Of a stretch of DNA of 6,960 nucleotides, positions 1 through 3,816 are shown one piece after another (the first letter of the stretch is position 1; the number at the start of each line of letters is the position of its first letter). A program made the position numbers and the translations under genes. The notes under the pieces were generated by a model. It did no database searches and was not told the origin of the DNA. It worked only from the letters and a program-made list of their open reading frames with translations. The DNA comes from Bacteroidota bacterium (GTDB lineage: Bacteria > Bacteroidota > Bacteroidia > AKYH767-A > JABDAW01): contig JAHEYM010000216.1 of the NCBI GenBank assembly GCA_023251595.1, positions 1 through 6,960 of the forward strand. Reading direction: 5' to 3'.

Positions 1-2
1 AT

Positions 3-950
3 ACGAAGGGTTTTGATTATTTATATGATCAGGTTGTTTCTCAGGGTGAAATGATTTCATCCATTATCGTGAGTGCTTATCTGAATGAAAATAATATATC
101 TAATCAATGGCTTGATGCAAGGGATTTTATCAAAACCGATAACACTTACCGTCAGGCAAAAATCGATTGGACTTTAACGCAGGAATTAGCACAGAGGATT
201 ATTAACAATTCATTCCTTAAAAACAATATTGTTTTAACGCAGGGATTTATCGGTAGCACATCTGAAAACCATTCTACTACGCTTGGTCGTGAGGGATCTG
301 ATTATTCGGCGGGAATCCTGGCGTATGCATTGGATGCTGAGGAAGTAATTATCTGGAAAGATGTTGCGGGCGTTTTAAATGCAGATCCTAAATTTTTTTC
401 CAATGCGATATTGCTTGAGAGCATTTCATATCATGACGCTATTGAACTAGCCTATTTCGGGGCTTCCGTCATTCACCCGAAAACAATTCAACCGCTGCAA
501 AATAAAAATATTCCTCTGAGGGTGAAATCATTTCTGAATCCCGCGAATCAAGGCACTATTGTTTCGGATGAAGTTGGCACGCATCCTTTAATTCCTGCAT
601 ACATATTCCGGCCGGAACAAGTCTTGATCTCCATTTCAGCAAAAGATTTTTCTTTCATAGCTGAAGAGAATCTGAGTTCAATATTTTCATTGTTGGCAAA
701 ACATCATATTCGAATCAATCTGATGCAAAATTCAGCGATCAGTTTTTCGATATGTATAGATAAAAATCCTGACAAACTAAAACTAATTCTTGGTGAACTT
801 CAGACAGAATTCAACATAAAATATAATGAAGGATTAACGCTTTACACGGTTAGACATTACAATGAAAAAACGATTTCTTCACTTATCGGAGATAGAATAA
901 TATTGTTAGAACAAAGAAGCAGAACAACCGCGCAAATACTACTTAAATAA
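3..950 (+). CDS. lysC: Aspartate kinase, C-terminal part (5' truncated by window)
   Basis: Aspartate kinase phosphorylates L-aspartate with ATP, the first step to lysine, threonine, methionine and diaminopimelate, in the cytoplasm. The frame is open from the window edge, giving 315 visible residues; the family is about 410-450 long, so roughly the first 110-130 residues, including the N-terminal KFGG-type motif, lie outside. Visible kinase motifs are TTLGREGSDYSA (nt 276-311), WKDVAGVLNADP (354-389) and ELAYFGASVIHPKTI (444-488), followed by an IPLRVKS...NPANQGT segment. The C-terminal 120 or so residues form the ACT-type regulatory region, ending with an ILLEQ...SRTTAQ sequence usual for Bacteroidota enzymes; feedback control by amino acids is therefore likely, but the effector cannot be read. 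The ATG at 51 is internal and not the start. No homoserine dehydrogenase is fused, since the protein stops at 950. It could be a threonine- or lysine-sensitive isoform. Confidence 0.95.
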   Translation, partial: TKGFDYLYDQVVSQGEMISSIIVSAYLNENNISNQWLDARDFIKTDNTYRQAKIDWTLTQELAQRIINNSFLKNNIVLTQGFIGSTSENHSTTLGREGSDYSAGILAYALDAEEVIIWKDVAGVLNADPKFFSNAILLESISYHDAIELAYFGASVIHPKTIQPLQNKNIPLRVKSFLNPANQGTIVSDEVGTHPLIPAYIFRPEQVLISISAKDFSFIAEENLSSIFSLLAKHHIRINLMQNSAISFSICIDKNPDKLKLILGELQTEFNIKYNEGLTLYTVRHYNEKTISSLIGDRIILLEQRSRTTAQILLK

Positions 951-952
951 TT

Positions 953-968
953 CCCCTCTTGAGAGGGG
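953..968. repeat. Palindromic REP-like element after lysC
   Basis: CCCCTC, TTGA, GAGGGG forms a 6-bp perfect stem (7 bp if the T959-A962 pair forms), starting two bases after the lysC stop. It is followed by CAGGGGTGTGTC. There is no T-run, so it does not look like a standard intrinsic terminator on the plus strand. The stem plus GGGGTGTGT tail resembles short repeats I associate with Bacteroidota intergenic DNA; that family assignment is from memory and only one copy is visible here. It could still stabilise the lysC mRNA 3' end or attenuate read-through into the prenyltransferase gene. Confidence 0.6.
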
Positions 969-1004
969 CAGGGGTGTGTCTTGCACGATTTAAAGAATAC
1001 AACA

Positions 1005-1874
1005 ATGCAAAAAAAAACTAAAGTTCGTGATTATTTTTCGTTAATTGCATTTAATCATACTTTATTTGCATTGCCTTTTGCCATCATCGGTTATTTCCTC
1101 GGACTCAAAGCCGAAAGAATGGGATTCGATATAATAAAATTATTATTTGTGCTGCTTTGTATGATTTTTGCCCGTAGTGCTGCGATGGCATTCAATCGTT
1201 ATATTGACAGGGAAATCGACAAAACAAATCCAAGAACAGCAACACGCGAAATTCCAAGTGGAATTATTTCCGGAACAAATGCATTAATATTTACGATTAT
1301 TTCATGTGCCGGATTTATGATCACAACATTTTTCATCAACAAAATTTGTCTCTTTCTCTCCCCTATTGCACTTTCTGTAATACTCGGTTATTCATTCACC
1401 AAAAGATTCACAGCATTATGCCATTTAATTCTCGGTCTGGGATTATCACTCGCTCCTATAGGTGCGTATCTTGCAGTTACGGGCCGGTTCGATATTCAAC
1501 CCATATTATTTTCACTTTCCGTTTTATGCTGGGTAGGCGGATTCGATATCATCTATGCTTTGCAGGACGAAAATTTTGACAAAGAACATGGTTTATTTTC
1601 TATTCCATCAAAGATCGGCGCAAAAAACTCTTTACTTGTTTCGACCCTTCTTCACATTATTGTTGCTGCATTACTTATCACCGAAGGTGTATATACTTCA
1701 TTCGGAATAATTTACTGGATCGGCGTCGGTATTTTCTCGCTCCTTTTAATTTATCAGCATTCGATTATTGGTCCCACTAATTTAAAAAAAGTGAACAGGG
1801 CATTTTTCACAACCAACGGTGTAGGTTCGGTGGTTTTTGCAGTGTTTGTGATAACGGAGTTGTTGTTGGGTTGA
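1005..1874 (+). CDS. UbiA-family polyprenyltransferase, menaquinone/MqnP-like
   Basis: An integral membrane aromatic prenyltransferase of 289 residues, the usual size for UbiA. It transfers a polyprenyl chain to an aromatic quinone precursor. The first Asp-rich motif is NRYIDREIDKTNPRTATRE (nt 1194-1250) and the second is YALQDENFDKEHGLFSIP (1554-1607); both bind Mg-diphosphate in this family. About nine hydrophobic helices cover the chain. The wording of the two motifs (NPRTAxREIPSG and ALQDxxFDxEHGLFSIP) resembles the UbiA branch placed in the futalosine menaquinone pathway as MqnP, more than MenA; this is inference. I chose ATG 1005. An in-frame TTG at 981 would add eight residues, MHDLKNTT, but it sits against the upstream repeat and adds nothing conserved. 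The preceding AAAGAATACAACA is A-rich with no Shine-Dalgarno site. The gene follows lysC by 54 bases on the same strand, so co-transcription is possible. Alternative: 4-hydroxybenzoate prenyltransferase (ubiA). Confidence 0.9.
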   Translation: MQKKTKVRDYFSLIAFNHTLFALPFAIIGYFLGLKAERMGFDIIKLLFVLLCMIFARSAAMAFNRYIDREIDKTNPRTATREIPSGIISGTNALIFTIISCAGFMITTFFINKICLFLSPIALSVILGYSFTKRFTALCHLILGLGLSLAPIGAYLAVTGRFDIQPILFSLSVLCWVGGFDIIYALQDENFDKEHGLFSIPSKIGAKNSLLVSTLLHIIVAALLITEGVYTSFGIIYWIGVGIFSLLLIYQHSIIGPTNLKKVNRAFFTTNGVGSVVFAVFVITELLLG

Positions 1875-2009
1875 GACCAAATCGCGAGTCAATAACGAAA
1901 ACCCCAGTTGTTAGTGGCTGCTGTTATTCGTCCGAAGCTCTTCAGCCCGAAGTTCGCAGTGAAGGTTGTTAGAATGAGGAACAGCTTTCATCTTTTTAGT
2001 TGTCGGTTG
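1875..2009. other. Non-coding gap between convergent genes, structured
   Basis: This 135-base gap separates the plus-strand prenyltransferase gene from the minus-strand zinc-ribbon gene, so two transcripts converge here. No hairpin followed by a T-run is obvious on either strand. An imperfect inverted repeat is present: GCTGTTATTC (1920-1929) against GAGGAACAGC (1976-1985), 8 of 10 positions complementary. Between the arms are the small self-complementary stretches GAAGCTCTTC and CGAAGTTCG. This could fold as a branched structure and serve as a bidirectional terminator, or be repeat-derived DNA at the edge of the accessory block. Nothing coding is seen. Confidence 0.4.
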
Positions 2010-2288
2010 CTAAGTAAAAAGCGAATTATTTTTCCACCTTCCTAATCGCTTCATCCCTCTTGTAAATAGCCATGAGAATAATTTGGAGTGTCCACCTTCC
2101 ATCATTTTTTGTTTACACAATTCTTGAAATTCTTTCACATTATTTCCTTTGTAAAAGAATTCACCTTTGTCGTAGCAGTAGGAACAATACATTTTGCTAA
2201 TGCTTCCGTCAGCATTTGTTCCTCCACCTTTTTCATCTCGTTTTAAAGGCATTCCACAAGATTGGCAATTTTTAAATTCTGTTGTCAT
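2010..2288 (-). CDS. Small zinc-ribbon domain protein (PF12674-like)
   Basis: A 92-residue protein with two CxxC knuckles, C8-C11 in NCQSCGMPL and C35-C38 in MYCSYCYDKG, the pattern of the small putative zinc-ribbon family often placed next to regulators or DinB-like genes. Between the knuckles lies the conserved GGGTNADGSIS loop. The rest of the family body follows: a helix VKEFQELCKQKMMEGG and a basic end RGMKRLGRWK, where members usually stop near RWK; here NNSLFT is added. The four cysteines most probably hold one Zn(II). No enzymatic function is known to me for the family, and none should be assumed. The ATG at 2288 is preceded on the minus strand by AACAAAGAAAGT, an A-rich context usual for these bacteria. 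It lies 38 bases downstream of the DinB fragment on the same strand and may have been co-transcribed with the intact ancestor of that gene. Confidence 0.82.
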   Translation of the reverse strand: MTTEFKNCQSCGMPLKRDEKGGGTNADGSISKMYCSYCYDKGEFFYKGNNVKEFQELCKQKMMEGGHSKLFSWLFTRGMKRLGRWKNNSLFT

Positions 2289-2326
2289 ACTTTCTTTGTT
2301 TAATAGCTGTGTCGCTTGTTATATGT

Positions 2327-2569
2327 TCAGAGGTTTTCTTTTGTTTGTCCAACCCAATTTGGTGCGTTGTTTATTCCTTGTCTTAAAAGTAAATTTAGTT
2401 GTGCCACATGATGTTGAACATGTCGCATGTTGTAGAGTGTAATTTCAAAAACCGAATAATCTTTATACTCATTTATCCAACGACTGTTTGCAACATCGTC
2501 TGTCATGCTTGCAATTAAGTTGTGGCATTTTTGTCTGTTGTGTTGAAGATAAGAAAGCACTGTCGCCAA
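2327..2569 (-). pseudogene. DinB-family protein remnant, C-terminal half only
   Basis: The reading frame gives about 80 residues that match the end of DinB/YfiT-like four-helix-bundle metalloproteins, which are normally about 150-170 residues. Recognisable pieces are VLSYLQHNRQKC, the segment ANSRW, LYNMRHVQHHVAQLN and the terminal APNWVG. The HxxxH pair H50/H54 supplies two metal ligands. The third histidine and the first helices belong to the missing N-terminal half. Upstream on the minus strand the frame stays open to a TAA at 2654-2656, but those codons read as cysteine-rich sequence unlike DinB, and a second minus-strand frame across the same stretch (2515-2739) does not show the missing half either. 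The only nearby start is a TTG at 2569, exactly where family similarity fades. I read this as a gene decapitated by deletion or insertion near 2560-2570. It could be expressed as a short protein, but the metal site would be incomplete. Confidence 0.72.
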
Positions 2570-2579
2570 GAGTTGCTGA

Positions 2580-2609
2580 TAACGACCAGGGATTTGTGTA
2601 GTGCCGTTA
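2580..2609. repeat. Inverted repeat beside truncated dinB
   Basis: On the minus strand the element begins TAACGGC and ends GTCGTTA, a seven-pair stem with one G-T wobble and a 16-base loop. It starts about 10 bases from the point where DinB similarity is lost, so it may mark the recombination junction. A single visible copy does not establish a repeat family. Confidence 0.4.
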
Positions 2610-2637
2610 CAAGCACAAATATACGATTTTGCACAAA

Positions 2638-2677
2638 ACCCAACTGCATTACATTAAAGCTTCGTGTTATGTTGGGC
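2638..2677. repeat. Inverted repeat with ACCCAAC / GTTGGGC ends
   Basis: ACCCAAC (2638-2644) and GTTGGGC (2671-2677) are complementary at six of seven positions, separated by 26 bases. Both ends fit the RYYYAAC and GTTRRRY core consensus of integron attC sites, and TGCA tetranucleotides flank the arms on each side. At 40 bases the element is shorter than known attC sites (roughly 55 or more), and internal L-box pairing is poor, so I do not call it attC. Confidence 0.4.
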
Positions 2678-2838
2678 TGCGATTGCACCAACCTAGAAAT
2701 TCCAGCGATATAATATATTAACATACAAAATCTGTCCATAAATTAAGTTCGTCATTCCGCCCGTTTTAGGATGGATTAGCGATATTGATTTGAAATATTT
2801 ACGACATCTTATCATAAGTTCAGTTTGTCAAAAGGTGA

Positions 2839-3138
2839 TTAAATATTACTTACCTTCACCGAAAAATGATAAGCGAACTCAGGCGAGATGTCATATTCAC
2901 AAAGGGTGGGTTTTCCATTTTCGTCAAGCATGTTAGCTGCATTTGGCCAATAAATTTGTCCTAAACTACCAATGGTTGCTGTTTGAAAGACCTTCGGTTG
3001 CCGCAATTTATCAATGGTTTCCTTGCTTGGTTCTTTAGCAAAAATAGGCTCCATGTCTAACTCTTTTGTCTCCCCATTGTTAAAGGTGCATAATAGCTTA
3101 TAAGGCTTGTTTTCAAGTATTTTGGTTACTTTAATCAT
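2839..3138 (-). CDS. DUF2442-family protein, second gene of DUF4160-DUF2442 pair
   Basis: A 99-residue protein resembling the DUF2442 family (PF10387): an N-terminal beta segment with the internal FNNGETKELDMEP phrase, and a central FQTATIGSLGQIYWPNAANM stretch, the family's signature, where a small-residue turn and the W-P-N-(A/G)-A block are conserved. The C-terminal end, CEYDISPEFAYHFS, is usual too. No signal peptide or membrane helix is present, so it is expected in the cytoplasm. The biochemical role is unknown. Its ATG at 3138 lies two bases past the TAG of the DUF4160 gene (TAG CC ATG on the minus strand), so translation is almost certainly coupled and the two proteins are probably made together, perhaps as partners. 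No separate promoter is visible. Confidence 0.85.
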   Translation of the reverse strand: MIKVTKILENKPYKLLCTFNNGETKELDMEPIFAKEPSKETIDKLRQPKVFQTATIGSLGQIYWPNAANMLDENGKPTLCEYDISPEFAYHFSVKVSNI

Positions 3139-3140
3139 GG

Positions 3141-3389
3141 CTATATCAACGGGTTTATTTTATGAAATTTTTTCGTGTTCCACATTTCCATCAATTCCAC
3201 TTTGTGGATTTCTGCCCAAGCTTGTACCAATTTTAGTTTACCACTTGGTAGTTTCCCATCAACCAAGTTCCCTGATTCAATCCCAATATTAGCTTCATAC
3301 TCGGCATACTGGGCTTTGAAATGCGGTGGAACATGGTCGTTAAAGAACATGTAAACTACGACACCGTAAAATCTGCTTATCTCTGGCAT
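3141..3389 (-). CDS. DUF4160-family protein, first gene of DUF4160-DUF2442 pair
   Basis: An 82-residue protein matching the DUF4160 family (PF13711). The N-terminus MPEISRFYGVVVYMFFNDH is characteristic and fixes the start. It is followed by the PPHFKAQYAEYEA segment, where most members I recall have HFHAxY, so the second histidine is lysine here. Then come an acidic strand, LPSGKLKLVQAWAEIHKVELMEMW and a basic C-terminus. The conserved H-PPHF cluster suggests a catalytic or metal-binding role, but no activity is established. The gene leads a two-gene unit with DUF2442, a pairing seen in many bacteria; its toxin-antitoxin character is a hypothesis only. A TATTTTTG promoter element ends five bases before the ATG, so the mRNA may be leaderless. 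Confidence 0.85.
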   Translation of the reverse strand: MPEISRFYGVVVYMFFNDHVPPHFKAQYAEYEANIGIESGNLVDGKLPSGKLKLVQAWAEIHKVELMEMWNTKKFHKINPLI

Positions 3390-3394
3390 AGATG

Positions 3395-3402
3395 CAAAAA
3401 TA
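3395..3402 (-). promoter_or_regulatory. Bacteroidota-type -7 promoter element for DUF4160 gene
   Basis: TATTTTTG on the minus strand fits the TAnnTTTG -7 consensus and continues as TATTTTTGCA, a common form. The ATG of the DUF4160 gene begins five bases beyond it, which places the expected transcription start at or next to the start codon. A -33 TTTG is not perfect: TTTA occurs at 3426-3429 on the minus strand, 23 bases upstream, a slightly long spacing. Confidence 0.55.
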
Positions 3403-3692
3403 GTATTTAATAAGTTTGAATCTCATAAAGGTTACGAATTTGCTACAATGCACATAATCGAGTCACGCAACGGAATTTCACCCTATCGTTTTCCGAACGG
3501 CAATCTCCTCTTAAGATTAGTCATTCTAAGTAAATGAAATGACCTGATTAATTCGACTCGCTCCCCAACTTTTGACGCTGACCCATCATCCTTTTTCTAC
3601 CAAAATGCCAACCCGCTGGGGTTTTTGATTTTCTGTCTTCTTCAGATCGTTCATCCTTGACGGGCGTGGGGGAAAGGTGGGGGCATCTTTTA

Positions 3693-3712
3693 CCCCCGAA
3701 TGAATTCGGGGG
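3693..3712. repeat. Palindromic REP-like element CCCCCGAAT-GA-ATTCGGGGG
   Basis: A perfect 9-bp stem with a two-base GA centre (8 bp with a TGAA loop), flanked by TA on the left and CTA on the right. Short palindromes of this composition are, from memory, frequent between Bacteroidota genes. Five-G runs just upstream (3668-3672, 3679-3683) could pair with the CCCCC arm instead, so two alternative hairpins are possible in RNA. It lies upstream of the E1 promoter, so it is unlikely to be in that mRNA. Confidence 0.6.
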
Positions 3713-3721
3713 CTACAAAGT

Positions 3722-3735
3722 CGTTGCATGCAACG
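3722..3735. repeat. Perfect 14-bp palindrome CGTTGCATGCAACG
   Basis: The sequence equals its own reverse complement. It is followed by CCTCTAC, and together they read as one half of an element GTAGAGGCGTTGCATGCAACG that I recall as a dispersed repeat in bacterial genomes. It ends 23 bases before the -7 element of the E1 gene, overlapping where a -33 contact would lie, so operator function is an alternative to repeat origin. Confidence 0.55.
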
Positions 3736-3758
3736 CCTCTACAATCAAAAAAAATTCC

Positions 3759-3766
3759 TATTTTTG
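3759..3766 (+). promoter_or_regulatory. Bacteroidota-type -7 promoter element for E1 gene
   Basis: TATTTTTG, within CTATTTTTGCAGTA, fits the TAnnTTTG -7 consensus and is the same octamer as the one before the DUF4160 gene. Transcription would start near 3772, giving a leader of about 45 bases. No clear TTTG is found at the expected -33 position; that area is occupied by the end of the 14-bp palindrome and CCTCTAC. Confidence 0.55.
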
Positions 3767-3816
3767 CAGTACTATTGAGAGACCCGATTTCCTAACCCAT
3801 TCCTGATGAGTTGTTT

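Larger units (their letters stand above)
2570..2838. other. Non-coding DNA with inverted repeats
   Basis: This 269-base stretch lies between the DinB remnant and the DUF2442 gene. No credible protein is seen on either strand; the frames that stay open read as low-complexity or cysteine-rich sequence without family similarity. It contains two inverted repeats, at 2580-2609 and 2638-2677, listed separately. The remaining part, 2700-2838, is AT-rich and I see nothing specific in it. Confidence 0.5.
3403..3758. other. Non-coding intergenic region between divergent genes
   Basis: Apart from the promoter elements at its edges and the palindromes at 3693-3735, I see no gene here. The left half is ordinary mixed sequence. 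A weak hairpin, AACCC-GCTG-GGGTT (3610-3623), followed by TTT lies mid-way. The stretch 3661-3683 is G-rich, with GTGGGGG repeated at 3666-3672 and 3677-3683. Both neighbouring genes read outward, so regulatory DNA for both should lie here. Confidence 0.5.

Noticed and set aside
1304..1579. Plus-strand frame of 91 codons inside the prenyltransferase gene
   Set aside because: Out-of-frame shadow of a gene with clear UbiA motifs.
2194..2442. Plus-strand open frame of 82 codons opposite the zinc-ribbon gene
   Set aside because: It is antisense to the zinc-ribbon and DinB sequences, whose proteins have recognisable motifs; no independent support.
2638..2677. Classical integron attC site
   Set aside because: Core 7-mers fit, but the 40-base length and poor internal pairing do not; kept only as an inverted repeat.
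2515..2739. Minus-strand open frame of 74 codons over the DinB upstream region
   Set aside because: It overlaps the DinB remnant in another frame, shows no family similarity, and crosses inverted repeats; treated as non-coding.
3610..3627. Hairpin AACCC-GCTG-GGGTT followed by TTT, like an intrinsic terminator
   Set aside because: The stem is only five pairs, and no gene reads rightward into it: genes to the left are on the minus strand and the E1 gene starts downstream. Probably chance.
3661..3683. G-quadruplex
   Set aside because: Only three runs of three or more G plus one GG are present within the stretch, so a stable three-layer quadruplex is not supported.
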